The translations under genes and the position numbers were made by a program. The notes under the pieces are model-generated. The model was given only the letters and a program-made list of their open reading frames with translations, had not been told where the DNA came from and did no database searches. This document shows, in pieces, positions 41,734 through 50,062 of a DNA stretch of 64,000 nt (position 1 is the first letter of the stretch; the number at the start of each line of letters is the position of its first letter). Origin of the DNA: Celerinatantimonas diazotrophica (GTDB lineage: Bacteria; Pseudomonadota; Gammaproteobacteria; Enterobacterales; Celerinatantimonadaceae); contig NZ_SMGD01000019.1 of the NCBI RefSeq assembly GCF_004339545.1, positions 62,001 through 126,000 on the forward strand, in the 5' to 3' direction.

Positions 41734-41889
41734 ATGAAAAGCAACAAAATGTTAGCTGCCGTTATGGCAACCATGATTGGTCTGTTTAGCGCAAGTGCAA
41801 TGGCTACCCAGTTTCTCCCACAGCAGCACCAGGTGCCAGTGAGCCAAGCTGACCATTACAGTATTCAGGATACTGCCGGCGGCCATTAA
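41734..41889 (+). CDS. Exported micropeptide, array copy 5
   Basis: 51 residues, protein identical to copies 1-4. The ribosome site reads GAGGAAAAATT, one base different from the others. Confidence 0.9.
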   Translation: MKSNKMLAAVMATMIGLFSASAMATQFLPQQHQVPVSQADHYSIQDTAGGH

Positions 41890-41962
41890 GTCGCCAAGCT
41901 AAAAACTATAAAAAAATAATTGAAGCCAATTCAATCAATACGATAGAAATCGAGGAAGAATT

Positions 41963-42118
41963 ATGAAAAGTAACAAAATCTTAGCCGCTGTTATGGCAAC
42001 CATGATTGGTCTGTTTAGCGCAAGTGCAATGGCAACCCAGTTTCTCCCACAGCAGCACCAGGTGCCAGTGAGCCAAGCTGACCATTACAGTATTCAGGAT
42101 ACTGCCGGCGGCCATTAA
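41963..42118 (+). CDS. Exported micropeptide, array copy 6
   Basis: 51 residues. Residue 6 in the signal peptide is Ile rather than Met, a change shared with copy 7; the mature part is identical to copies 1-5. Confidence 0.9.
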   Translation: MKSNKILAAVMATMIGLFSASAMATQFLPQQHQVPVSQADHYSIQDTAGGH

Positions 42119-42191
42119 GTCGCCAAGCTAAAAACTATAAAAATATAATTGAAGCCAAATTAATCAATACGATAGTGATCGAGGAAGAATT

Positions 42192-42347
42192 ATGAAAAGC
42201 AACAAAATCTTAGCCGCTGTTATGGCAACCATGATTGGTCTGTTTAGTGCGAGCGCAATGGCTGCGCAGTTTCTCCCACAACAGCATCAGGTGCCAGTTA
42301 GCCAAGCCGACCATTACAGCATCCAGAACACCGCGGGTGGACGGTAA
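42192..42347 (+). CDS. Exported micropeptide, array copy 7 (variant)
   Basis: 51 residues with the only amino-acid changes in the mature part: Thr25 to Ala, Asp46 to Asn, and the final His51 to Arg (NTAGGR). It also has the most synonymous changes (CAA, CAT, GTT, GCC, GGA). It is the outer 3' copy, which in a tandem array usually escapes recombination with the others, or it has a separate role. The spacer before it has GTGATCGAGG in place of GAAATCGAGG. Confidence 0.88.
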   Translation: MKSNKILAAVMATMIGLFSASAMAAQFLPQQHQVPVSQADHYSIQNTAGGR

Positions 42348-42407
42348 TATTTATTACTTCATCTATTCAAGGCGGTTAAGGATGACCTTTTTGAATCTCC
42401 ATTGCTA

Positions 42408-42439
42408 AAAGCCGGTCACATTAGATTGTGTCCGGCTTT
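42408..42439. terminator. Terminator between the peptide array and pyrE
   Basis: The stem AAAGCCGGTCACA pairs with TGTGTCCGGCTTT with one mismatch around a 6-nt loop. T-rich sequence follows on both strands (GCTTT on plus, TTTAGC on minus), so it can serve the array and the convergent pyrE. Confidence 0.8.
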
Positions 42440-42492
42440 GCTTTATGACATAAGTAATTGAGCATCAACGATCAGGAAAATAAGCAAACAGC

Positions 42493-43137
42493 CTATGCAA
42501 TCCCATATTGGGCCCGATAAGCCTGAATCGCTTCTAATGCCTGATCATTATCACCATGATTTTTAAGATACTCAATTAAATCAGCAAGGGTGATAATTGC
42601 CGTCACTCTGGCACCGCTATCGCGCTCCACTTCCTGAATAGCCGAAAGCTCACCTTGACCGCGTTCTTGACGGTCTAACGCAATTAATACCCCCGCCAAC
42701 TGGCAAGGATGATGAGAAAACAGCTCTAGCGATTCACGTATGGCAGTGCCGGCGGTAATCACATCATCAACCAGCATCACGCGCCCTTCTAAGGCCGAGC
42801 CCACCAAATTGCCACCTTCACCGTGATCTTTCGCTTCTTTACGATTAAAGCAATATGGTTTGTCAATATCATATGCCTCATCGAGTGCTATCACCGTGGC
42901 ACTGGCTAGTGGGATACCTTTATAAGCAGGGCCAAAGACCATGTCGTAATTCATACCAGATTCGACCAGCGCAGCAGCATAAAAGCGGCCTAAACGAGCT
43001 AAATCAGCTCCCCGGTTGAACAGTCCTGCATTAAAAAAATATGGACTCACTCGACCCGACTTGAGAGTAAACTGACCAAATTTTAACACCCCACGGTTGA
43101 GGGCAAATTCAATAAACTCTTTTTGATACGCTTTCAT
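42493..43137 (-). CDS. pyrE: Orotate phosphoribosyltransferase
   Basis: Fifth step of UMP synthesis. The 214-residue protein has [19 protein letters not shown] at the start, the flexible loop [12 protein letters not shown] and the PRPP motif [13 protein letters not shown]. It lies 16 nt after rph, as in enteric bacteria. The gap is too short for the rho-independent attenuator known in E. coli, so pyrimidine control by attenuation between the two genes is unlikely here. Confidence 0.97.
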   Translation of the reverse strand: MKAYQKEFIEFALNRGVLKFGQFTLKSGRVSPYFFNAGLFNRGADLARLGRFYAAALVESGMNYDMVFGPAYKGIPLASATVIALDEAYDIDKPYCFNRKEAKDHGEGGNLVGSALEGRVMLVDDVITAGTAIRESLELFSHHPCQLAGVLIALDRQERGQGELSAIQEVERDSGARVTAIITLADLIEYLKNHGDNDQALEAIQAYRAQYGIA

Positions 43138-43153
43138 TCTACTTCCTTACATC

Positions 43154-43873
43154 TTAGCCTTCATTAAGTACCTGACGCTGCAGATTGAAAATCGAATCAA
43201 TCCCGCCTTTTGCCAATTCTAACAGCTCTAAGAGCTCTTCGTGACTAAAAGGTTCGCCTTCAGCAGTGCCTTGAACCTCGATCATCCGGCCATCTTCACT
43301 CATGACCACATTCATATCGGTTTCAGCACTCGAATCTTCCACATATTCCAGATCGCAGCGCGGCTGCCCCTCGACGATGCCAACCGAAATCGCCGCGATC
43401 AAATATTTCATTGGATTAACTTTGATTTTACCCTGCGCTTGCATCCACCAAATGGCATCCATCAATGCCACACAAGCACCGCTAATTGCAGCGGTCCGAG
43501 TTCCACCGTCAGCCTGGAGGACATCGCAATCAACGGTAATAGTGACGTCACCGAGAGCTTTTAAATCAACAGCAGCACGCAGTGAACGACCGATCAAACG
43601 CTGGATCTCCATTGTCCGTCCGCCCTGTTTACCGCGGGCTGATTCACGCGCCATTCTTGAGCCGGTAGAACGTGGCAACATACCATATTCAGCGGTAATC
43701 CACCCCTGACCTTTGCCTTTTAAAAACCGTGGGACTCCGTCTTCAACCGTTGCTGTACATAACACTTGGGTATCCCCAAAAGTCACCAGAACTGACCCTT
43801 CAGCATGACGAGTATAGTGTCGAGTGAATGTAACCGGTCGAATGTCGGTCACGGCTCTGCCGTTTGGACGCAT
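43154..43873 (-). CDS. rph: Ribonuclease PH
   Basis: Phosphorolytic 3' exonuclease that trims tRNA. The 239-residue protein is full length and has the start [20 protein letters not shown], the [20 protein letters not shown] stretch, and the phosphate-site [11 protein letters not shown]. It heads the rph-pyrE operon and is divergent from yicC, with 131 bp between starts. Confidence 0.96.
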   Translation of the reverse strand: MRPNGRAVTDIRPVTFTRHYTRHAEGSVLVTFGDTQVLCTATVEDGVPRFLKGKGQGWITAEYGMLPRSTGSRMARESARGKQGGRTMEIQRLIGRSLRAAVDLKALGDVTITVDCDVLQADGGTRTAAISGACVALMDAIWWMQAQGKIKVNPMKYLIAAISVGIVEGQPRCDLEYVEDSSAETDMNVVMSEDGRMIEVQGTAEGEPFSHEELLELLELAKGGIDSIFNLQRQVLNEG

Positions 43874-44004
43874 CTTGTATACCTTATAACCATGAAAGAT
43901 AATTCAAATTATACGGATTTTGCACCGCTTCGGCCATGAATGACACTGACGTGTGTCCACATTAACGGTATAATCAGTTAAATTTTCCTCGTGGACTCAA
44001 TAGA

Positions 44005-44865
44005 ATGATTCATAGTATGACGGGCTACGCACGCCGTGAAGTTTCCGGTGACTGGGGAAGTGCAACCTGGGAAATCCGCAGTGTTAATCAACGTTATCTC
44101 GAAACCTACTGGCGTATGCCGGAAAACTTTCGCGGTTTAGAACCGCAATTGCGCGATAAAATTCGCAAACAACTGCAACGCGGCAAAGTCGAAAATAACC
44201 TGCGCTTTGAATCGGGCCAGTCGCAAAATGATGAACTGACGCTGAATCAAGAGCTCGCTAAAAAAATGATTCAAAATGCCGAATGGGTTCAACAACAAGC
44301 CGGCGGCCAGATTAACCCGCTCGATATTTTGCGTTGGCCAGGCGTCATGGAAACCCCCGAGCAAGATGTAGATGCCATCAGCCAAGAATTACTCAAGCTC
44401 TGGCAAGCCACCTTGACCGACTTTATTGCCAGTCGCGCCAGCGAAGGTGAAAAGATTCAGGTAATGATTGAAGCACGCCTTAGTGCCATTACTGAACAAG
44501 CCAATTTTGTCCGCTCGCGGCTGCCACAAGTCATTGAATGGCAACGTGATAAACTGCGCACCCGGTTAACCGAAGTGGCCGAAGAACTAGACGAAAGTCG
44601 CCTTGAGCAAGAAATTGTCTTGCTGGCCCAAAAGCTGGATGTGGCCGAAGAACTGGATCGCTTAGACGCCCACGTCACCGAGACCCACAATATCCTTAAA
44701 AAAGGTGGCACCTGTGGCCGTCGTTTAGACTTTATGATGCAAGAGTTTAACCGCGAAGCCAACACCTTGGCCTCAAAATCAATCGATGCCGACATCACCA
44801 AGGCAGCAGTTGAGCTGAAAGTGTTAATCGAGCAAATGCGCGAGCAGATCCAAAACATCGAATAA
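44005..44865 (+). CDS. yicC: YicC family endoribonuclease-type protein
   Basis: A 286-residue protein with the YicC N-terminal domain (MIHSMTGYARRE) and C-terminal DUF1732 domain (GRRLDFMMQEFNREANTLAS), known to cleave RNA and to affect small-RNA turnover in E. coli. Place next to rph is the conserved one. The gene ends where the defence island begins. Confidence 0.95.
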   Translation: MIHSMTGYARREVSGDWGSATWEIRSVNQRYLETYWRMPENFRGLEPQLRDKIRKQLQRGKVENNLRFESGQSQNDELTLNQELAKKMIQNAEWVQQQAGGQINPLDILRWPGVMETPEQDVDAISQELLKLWQATLTDFIASRASEGEKIQVMIEARLSAITEQANFVRSRLPQVIEWQRDKLRTRLTEVAEELDESRLEQEIVLLAQKLDVAEELDRLDAHVTETHNILKKGGTCGRRLDFMMQEFNREANTLASKSIDADITKAAVELKVLIEQMREQIQNIE

Positions 44866-44917
44866 TGTATCGTTCCGAGCAGGTAGCAATGCTGTCTGCT
44901 CATTGAAGGCTATTACC

Positions 44918-45225
44918 CTAGTGCAGTTTAGCTGCTTGTTGCCATATAAAATGCGGCATCGGCGATTGCCATGTAATACTTGTTAGCGGATAGCCAGTAT
45001 GAGACACATATTCCACTTCTCCATAGTTTACAAAGCCCATAGTACATCCGTACTCGTCTTTGCTTTGCTCTCGCACGAATAGGAATAAACGCTGACCCAT
45101 TTCTCGGTGGCGAAGACAGTCACGACCACGCACTCGATCCGAACTTACCCTGTTTTGCGAAAAGATGTCTCCGACAGATTGCTTTAGATTGGCCGCAACA
45201 GAATTTTCTGGACGACCTAACTTAA
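44918..45225 (-). pseudogene. Tail of a DEAD/DEAH restriction-type helicase (DUF3427 domain)
   Basis: Read on the minus strand, 44918-45133 encodes about 70 residues including LFLFVREQSKDEYGCTMGF and GEVEYVSHTGYPLTSITW, ending at TAG. This pattern is the C-terminal DUF3427 domain found behind restriction-like helicases. In-frame sequence continues upstream to about 45225 (RPENSVAANLKQS) without a start or the helicase motor. It is therefore the truncated end of a defence gene. The identification is by eye. Confidence 0.6.
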
Positions 45226-45303
45226 GTCACCGTTGCTGAAGAACTGGGATGAAAGCGGCAAAACCTCCAATAATTCCTGAATAAAAAATAAGAGCGTCTA
45301 GAA

Positions 45304-46191
45304 CTAACCCATATCAAATGGATTTTTGGCTGTGTCATCATGAAGTAACTCAGATGCGATGGCATTTACCTCACCCTGAACGTATGTCCAATACTCTGGG
45401 TTATCTAAAGTTCTCTCTTTAATTTGCTTGGGGATAAAACGGCTCATTTCCATATTGAAGTCATTGTGTACTTCGTCTTCCAACATTAATTTGGCTAACG
45501 CAGTAGACAGCATTTGTCTAAAGTCATCTGTTTGCTTGTGTCTGGCGTTGAGTTTCTTTTCAACCAATACCTTGGATAAATCAATCCCACGCTGCTTAAT
45601 CCAAACAATATCCCAGATATCACGAGGCTTAATACGCCTTGCTCGATACGCTAACGCAATAAGCTTATCGGCCAATATCTCTTGTAGTGACTGTACAGGG
45701 ACCAAGATGCCTTCAGTCGGGACAACAATGTCGTAATGATTGATTAACGGACGCTTTTCGATATCGAATGAGGGCATCGCACAGACATCAATATGCATTT
45801 TTTGCCGCGGTAAATCAGGACGATTAGGCTCTTTCACGATGCTAATTTTCCACGAAACGGTATTCCCTTGCTGCTCGCCAGAGGGCTTGCTTACCCAAAC
45901 TTCGGTTTCATACTTATTTTGAATATAGGTCTGGATTTCGGACTCCAGCCCCTCAAACTCGGATGGTTTGAAATCATCACCACCGTTGAAATCAAGATCC
46001 TCTGATAACCGACTGCTGTTGTAACACATGCGTAATGAGGTGTCGCCAATAAAGGTCAATCGCTGCAGAACACCTTGTTTGATCAGCACATCCATAATGT
46101 CATGATGCAAGATCTCTTTTTCTATCACGGGGGTTACTGCTGCATAGTCAGGATTTGACTGTACGATTTGGCGAATTTGTTGCTTCAGCAT
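45304..46191 (-). CDS. AbiEii-type nucleotidyltransferase toxin (locus 1)
   Basis: Toxin of a type IV toxin-antitoxin pair, a DNA-polymerase-beta-like nucleotidyltransferase. The 295-residue protein has the glycine/serine motif TFIGDTSLRMCY (GxT-S-LR), the catalytic acid pair in SEDLDFN, and the third acid in MHIDVCAMPS. DKLIALAYRARRIKPRDIWD is the family's motif IV region with Lys. It starts 28 nt after the antitoxin gene stop with AGGAG 7 nt upstream. All catalytic residues seem present, so it should be active. Confidence 0.88.
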   Translation of the reverse strand: MLKQQIRQIVQSNPDYAAVTPVIEKEILHHDIMDVLIKQGVLQRLTFIGDTSLRMCYNSSRLSEDLDFNGGDDFKPSEFEGLESEIQTYIQNKYETEVWVSKPSGEQQGNTVSWKISIVKEPNRPDLPRQKMHIDVCAMPSFDIEKRPLINHYDIVVPTEGILVPVQSLQEILADKLIALAYRARRIKPRDIWDIVWIKQRGIDLSKVLVEKKLNARHKQTDDFRQMLSTALAKLMLEDEVHNDFNMEMSRFIPKQIKERTLDNPEYWTYVQGEVNAIASELLHDDTAKNPFDMG

Positions 46192-46219
46192 ACTTTATCT
46201 CCTACACGCTCCCCCATAC

Positions 46220-46744
46220 TTAGCGCTCCAACATATGTAGATTGCGTCGGCAGTGCTTTAGATCTGCAAGCGCTTGTGCTCTGTTTGCGCGATACATTTT
46301 GATGTCGGAGTCATAGTACAAATGGAGTGCGATTTGTTCGACTGGCTTCTTAGTGTGGGTAAATTCGATCACGCCATAAGGCGTATCAAAACAACCACTC
46401 CGACCTTTAGTCACTACCGTGACTCTGCCCATCATAATTTGTGAAATATCGCCGGTATAGCTGAGCTGACTTTCTAGGCTGATATAGTTCAATACGCCAC
46501 TACGCAATTTTTTGATGATTTTATAAATAGCCGTCTCAGGCTCAGGTGGTGTAATCATACTTTCATAGAAGCCTTTCACCACTCGTCTTAGTAAGCCCTT
46601 CTTTACGCTATCAGCGAGAAACTTTCTAAAAGCTGGGTCACAAGGCTCGCCCAACATAAAAGCAAGCTCAGTTGCACTGTGCACGCCACCGCCAGCGTTA
46701 ACCGCTTTTGCTAATGCGCTGAGTAGCTCATCAGATTTAGCCAT
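46220..46744 (-). CDS. AbiEi-type antitoxin/repressor (locus 1)
   Basis: A 174-residue protein with an N-terminal winged helix (about 1-65; ELAFMLGEPCDPAFRKFLAD, then GLLRRVVKGFYES) and a C-terminal domain (GVLNYISLESQLSYTGDIS and FDTPYGVIEFTHT). This is the AbiEi layout, in which the antitoxin represses its own promoter and counters the toxin without contact. There is no ribosome site; an operator arm lies 3 nt upstream of the ATG, so the mRNA may be leaderless or nearly so. Confidence 0.82.
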   Translation of the reverse strand: MAKSDELLSALAKAVNAGGGVHSATELAFMLGEPCDPAFRKFLADSVKKGLLRRVVKGFYESMITPPEPETAIYKIIKKLRSGVLNYISLESQLSYTGDISQIMMGRVTVVTKGRSGCFDTPYGVIEFTHTKKPVEQIALHLYYDSDIKMYRANRAQALADLKHCRRNLHMLER

Positions 46745-46856
46745 AGGTCTACACTAAATTACCAAATAACTCACTTAGTGTAGATCTACTATTAAACTTG
46801 CACAAGGCATTGGTCTACATAAAGTTACTTTATGAGTAATAATTTGTAGACCTAAA
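46745..46856 (-). promoter_or_regulatory. Operator region of AbiE locus 1: two inverted repeats
   Basis: Repeat A has arms TCTACACTAA (46748-46757) and TTAGTGTAGA (46775-46784). Repeat B has arms GGTCTACA (46812-46819) and TGTAGACC (46845-46852). All four half-sites share GTCTACA or its complement. Two spaced inverted repeats bound cooperatively by the antitoxin are known for AbiEi repressors. Confidence 0.8.
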
Positions 46857-46943
46857 GATAGACACTCAGTCTCTCAGGCAAGCCATGTTTAGCGAGTTTT
46901 TTGCTAACATGCTTGACTGCTTTAACATATTGTCCATACAACA

Positions 46944-47351
46944 ATGTTGAAATTTTACCGCTACCGCAATGACAAGAAGCATTACGTCCTTGTTTCATCG
47001 GTTGATAGGCAGTACTTTTTCCATGAAAGCTTTACCCCCGCCGCTCCGGCCACTGATACTCCGGCGCAGGCCAACCCATCGATGCAGCCAGTCAACATTC
47101 GCGTACCGGCTTACGAGCAAACGCTCGCGGCCCATGCCGGAGATGTGTTAGCCGATGTACTCGAGCAAGGGCAACTGCCCATCATCATCGCCTGTCGTAG
47201 TGGCATCTGTGGTTCATGTAAGTGCAAGGTGAATCACGGCAAAGTTTCATCGACCAGTCAAAGCCCCCTCACCACCGAGGAAATCGAGCAAGGGTATGTA
47301 CTGGCCTGCTCATCCACGATTGAGTCAGACCTTGATATCCAAATTGGATAA
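46944..47351 (+). pseudogene. 3' remnant of hcr-type NADH oxidoreductase (2Fe-2S domain only)
   Basis: The last 90 residues are a plant-type ferredoxin domain, with ligands in CRSGICGSCKCKV and VLACSS, as at the C-terminus of Hcr, the reductase of the hybrid cluster protein. The segment QYFFHESFTPA just before it matches the linker of Hcr, but the FAD and NAD domains are absent, and the first 20 residues look like unrelated sequence. No ribosome site precedes the ATG at 46944. The gene was apparently cut by arrival of AbiE locus 1. A free ferredoxin is the alternative. Confidence 0.65.
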
Positions 47352-47382
47352 ATCCATCACAACCGTATCGAAAGGGGAACCA

Positions 47383-47931
47383 ATGGTTAGTTTTGTAGAA
47401 CCGGAAAAACTCGCTTTAATTTTTGACGGTGAGAACCGCCAAGAATAGCAAAACACGTCCCATATTATTGATTATTTAAGCATCGCTCAAAATGAAGTGG
47501 TAGCAGATTTAGGCGCAGGGACGGGCTATTTTTGCCAGCAATTTTTAACGCACACCGCGGCGGCCAAGATTTACGCAATCGATCTCGAACCGAACATTCG
47601 CATTTACCTGCAACGACGATTTGCAGATGTGCCGAACCTGACATGCACCGCCTGTACCCCCACCAGCCCATGCCTGCCGGATGACGTTGATCTACTATTT
47701 ATGGCGAACACCTATCGATTTATCACCGAGCGCAGTACCTTTTTAGCCAACCTTAAACAGCAGTTACCCGAAAAAGCGCGCGTTGTGATCGTTGACTTTA
47801 AAGGCAACCATGCTCGAGTCACGCCGAAAATGGCCATGGAAGAAGTCATCGCCGCAGGGTTTGAAATTTACCATTATGAGCGCGACAGCTGCCCCGATCA
47901 CTATTTACTCAGCTTTCGCCTAGCCCCGTAA
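47383..47931 (+). pseudogene. SAM-dependent methyltransferase gene with one in-frame stop
   Basis: From ATG 47383 (AAAGGGGAACC just upstream) the frame runs 183 codons but is broken by TAG at 47446-47448, codon 22, in the context NRQE-stop-QNT. A Trp codon TGG changed to TAG explains it. The remainder keeps the class I SAM motif VADLGAGTGYFCQQF and an intact Rossmann core up to the normal stop. A shorter product from an internal GTG at 47497 would start within the SAM-binding domain. The loss looks recent because no other lesion is seen. Confidence 0.78.
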
Positions 47932-48036
47932 CTGTCCATCGTCCCCCATGTGTAGATGAGGCTTAGTTTTATATTTAAGTCTCTTGGAAAAGGATCATGA
48001 ATGCGGTCTTAAGAAGTTTAAAAAACTCCATTTTTG

Positions 48037-48132
48037 CGTCAATAATTAACGTATATTTAATTATTTTTAAACTATAAAAATCAAATCTAGTTTGAAAAAA
48101 TGACAAACTACGTCAATAATTAACGTATATTT
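48037..48132 (+). promoter_or_regulatory. Operator region of AbiE locus 2: two 22-bp direct repeats
   Basis: The 22-mer made of CGTCAATAATTAACG plus TATATTT occurs exactly at 48037-48058 and again at 48111-48132, 74 bp apart (seven helical turns). Each box is itself an imperfect palindrome (CGT-AA-TT-ACG). The second box ends 30 nt before the antitoxin start and would cover its promoter. The architecture differs from that of locus 1. Confidence 0.82.
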
Positions 48133-48162
48133 TTATTTTTTCAAACCAAATTAAGGTCAGTT

Positions 48163-48936
48163 ATGCTGAACACTGAAGCCAGACAGCAGTTACAGAAAAT
48201 GCTGCCCTTAGATATGATCGCCACCAAATCATGGCTTAAAGCTCAAGGATTTAACCGGCACTTTCTGGACAATGCAGTACGCAGCCAAACACTATTCCCT
48301 CTTGCCGCCGGTGTTTACGCTAGGCAGGGCGCAAGGCTATCTTGGAAAGGAATCGTAGCTTCATTACAACGTATGTCCGATGCTCCTGTCCATGTTGGCG
48401 GTTTGAGCGCGCTAGAAGAGGAAGGACTTAGTCATTACCTATCCAAAGGGGAGAAAACTAGGATTCACCTCTATTCCGCAAAGATGCTTCCTCAATGGCT
48501 GGACAGAATCGATACTCCAACACAATTTGAATGGCATGGCACTCGTCGCCTTTGGCCAGAGACACTCATGCGAGACAATAAATACCTACGGCAAGCTACT
48601 TGGCAAGCATCACTCCCGCCACTGCAATATTCCTGCCCAGAGAAAGCCATTTTGGAGCTTTTGGCTGCAGTACCCAATGCCATCAGCTTTGAACATGCCG
48701 ACCAGCTTATGCAAGGATTACATAACCTATCGCCTCGCAAGCTGAATAACTTGCTGAAAACCTGTAGCAGTATCAAAGTAAAGCGACTCTTTCTCTGGCT
48801 AGCAGGAAGACACCAACATTCCTGGCTCAAGCACTTAACACCGGAGCAATGTGCGTTGGGTTCAGGTAAACGACTGATCGCTAAAGGCGGCAAACTAGAT
48901 CCAACTTGGCAGATCACCGTACCAAAGGAGATGTAA
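48163..48936 (+). CDS. AbiEi-family antitoxin/repressor (locus 2)
   Basis: A 257-residue protein with an N-terminal winged helix (ATKSWLKAQGFNRHFLDNAV and PLAAGVYARQG) and a C-terminal domain with HVGGLSALEEEGLSHYL and CPEKAILELLAAVP, typical of the longer AbiEi/DUF6088 antitoxins. AAGGTCAG lies 6 nt upstream. The toxin gene follows after 6 nt. It is not closely similar to the antitoxin of locus 1. Confidence 0.84.
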   Translation: MLNTEARQQLQKMLPLDMIATKSWLKAQGFNRHFLDNAVRSQTLFPLAAGVYARQGARLSWKGIVASLQRMSDAPVHVGGLSALEEEGLSHYLSKGEKTRIHLYSAKMLPQWLDRIDTPTQFEWHGTRRLWPETLMRDNKYLRQATWQASLPPLQYSCPEKAILELLAAVPNAISFEHADQLMQGLHNLSPRKLNNLLKTCSSIKVKRLFLWLAGRHQHSWLKHLTPEQCALGSGKRLIAKGGKLDPTWQITVPKEM

Positions 48937-48942
48937 AGAACA

Positions 48943-49857
48943 ATGGATAGACAAAGCCATTACTATCGGCAAGTCCAGCTATTGCTACAAATTATACCTT
49001 TTATAGCATCGCACGATTGCTTCGCCCTCAAAGGTGGAACCGCTATCAATTTGTTCGTTCGTGACTTTCCTCGCCTTTCGGTTGATATCGACTTAGTTTT
49101 TCTGCCTATGATGGAACGGACTGAGGCCCTTCAGACCATCAAGAGTAACCTAGATACCCTGGCTGTCACGATCACAACCCGCATCAACAATACTCGGGTT
49201 GTTCGCGCCTTCCGAGATAAATCAGATGCACTGCGTTTATTGGTGGAGCGAGATCACGTTCAAATAAAGATTGAACTTTCTCCCGTACTACGCGGTACAG
49301 TTTACGAGCCCAGCATCATGCCAGTATGTGAAGCCGTTGAGAATGAATTTGGTTTTGCAGAGATGCCAGTGGTAAGTTTTGCCGATTTATACGCGGGGAA
49401 AATCTGTGCAGCTCTGGATCGTCAACACCCGCGAGATCTCTTTGACGTCAAGCTGCTACTTGATAACGAAGGACTCACCGATGACCTCCGAAAAGCCCTA
49501 CTGGTGTATATGATTAGCCATCCACGTCCTATTGCCGAGATGCTCAGACCAAACTTCAAAGACATTTCAGGTGTTTACGAAGGGGAATTTCGGAATATGG
49601 CCGGACAAGACATATCCCAAGCGGCTCTTGAAACGACACGAGAGCAGCTAGTCATGCTTATCAATACCTCACTGACGTCCCATGAGCGAGCATTTTTATT
49701 GTCATTCACAAATTGTGAGCCCAATTGGCCACAGCTTGGTCTCTCTGGTATTGAGCGGTTACCCGCAGTGCGCTGGAAACTGCAAAACCTAGCCAAAATG
49801 GCCCCAGAGAAACATGCTAAAGCTTACCATCGGATTGAAAAAATACTGATTGGATAA
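48943..49857 (+). CDS. AbiEii-type nucleotidyltransferase toxin (locus 2)
   Basis: A 304-residue toxin with FALKGGTAINLFVRDF, the acid pair in SVDIDLVFLP, IKIELSPVLRG with the third acid region, and FADLYAGKICAALDRQHPRDLFD with the conserved Lys and Arg-Asp. These are the four AbiEii motifs. It belongs to a different subgroup from the locus 1 toxin (GGTAIN versus GDTSLR). AAGGAG lies about 12 nt upstream. Confidence 0.88.
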   Translation: MDRQSHYYRQVQLLLQIIPFIASHDCFALKGGTAINLFVRDFPRLSVDIDLVFLPMMERTEALQTIKSNLDTLAVTITTRINNTRVVRAFRDKSDALRLLVERDHVQIKIELSPVLRGTVYEPSIMPVCEAVENEFGFAEMPVVSFADLYAGKICAALDRQHPRDLFDVKLLLDNEGLTDDLRKALLVYMISHPRPIAEMLRPNFKDISGVYEGEFRNMAGQDISQAALETTREQLVMLINTSLTSHERAFLLSFTNCEPNWPQLGLSGIERLPAVRWKLQNLAKMAPEKHAKAYHRIEKILIG

Positions 49858-49921
49858 CCCCAAAGCATAAAATTTAGAGAGCAAAGCTTACTAAAAGTAG
49901 CTTTTAGGTGATGAAGCACCT

Positions 49922-50062
49922 ATGAGAACCTTCGAACGCCAAATAGAACAACTCAAAGCAAAAACTCGCGCCGATGCACCATTTAGTAGTACCGTACAGA
50001 CACAACTTAGAAAACTAGGGGCTGATGCTTACTTAATTGATCGACGTTTAGATGTTGCCTGA
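49922..50062 (+). CDS. Small hypothetical protein of 46 residues, possibly a fragment
   Basis: The frame starts MRTFERQIEQLKAKTRADAP and ends LIDRRLDVA. The first half is a charged helix. No good ribosome site is seen. A palindrome CTAAAAGTAGCTTTTAG (49889-49905) lies just upstream. It could be the start of a larger lost gene of the defence island. Family not recognised. Confidence 0.35.
   Translation: MRTFERQIEQLKAKTRADAPFSSTVQTQLRKLGADAYLIDRRLDVA

Larger units (their letters stand above)
40819..42347 (+). repeat. Tandem array of seven 228-229 bp units, each one exported-peptide gene
   Basis: Start codons lie at 40819, 41047, 41276, 41505, 41734, 41963 and 42192, so the period is 228 once and 229 five times. 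Each unit has a 156-bp gene and a 73-bp spacer with the same GAGGAAGAATT ribosome site. The spacers have no terminator, so one polycistronic mRNA is likely. Base differences between units 1-6 in the mature-peptide part are all synonymous (GTG/GTA, AGT/AGC, GAT/GAC, ATT/ATA, GGT/GGC, ACA/ACT). The last unit is the most divergent. Unit 1 has a different upstream sequence, so it marks the 5' border. Confidence 0.97.

Noticed and set aside
40819-42347. The 229-bp repeat array as a CRISPR
   Set aside because: The repeats are 229 bp with no unique spacers, and each unit encodes a peptide with its own start, stop and ribosome site.
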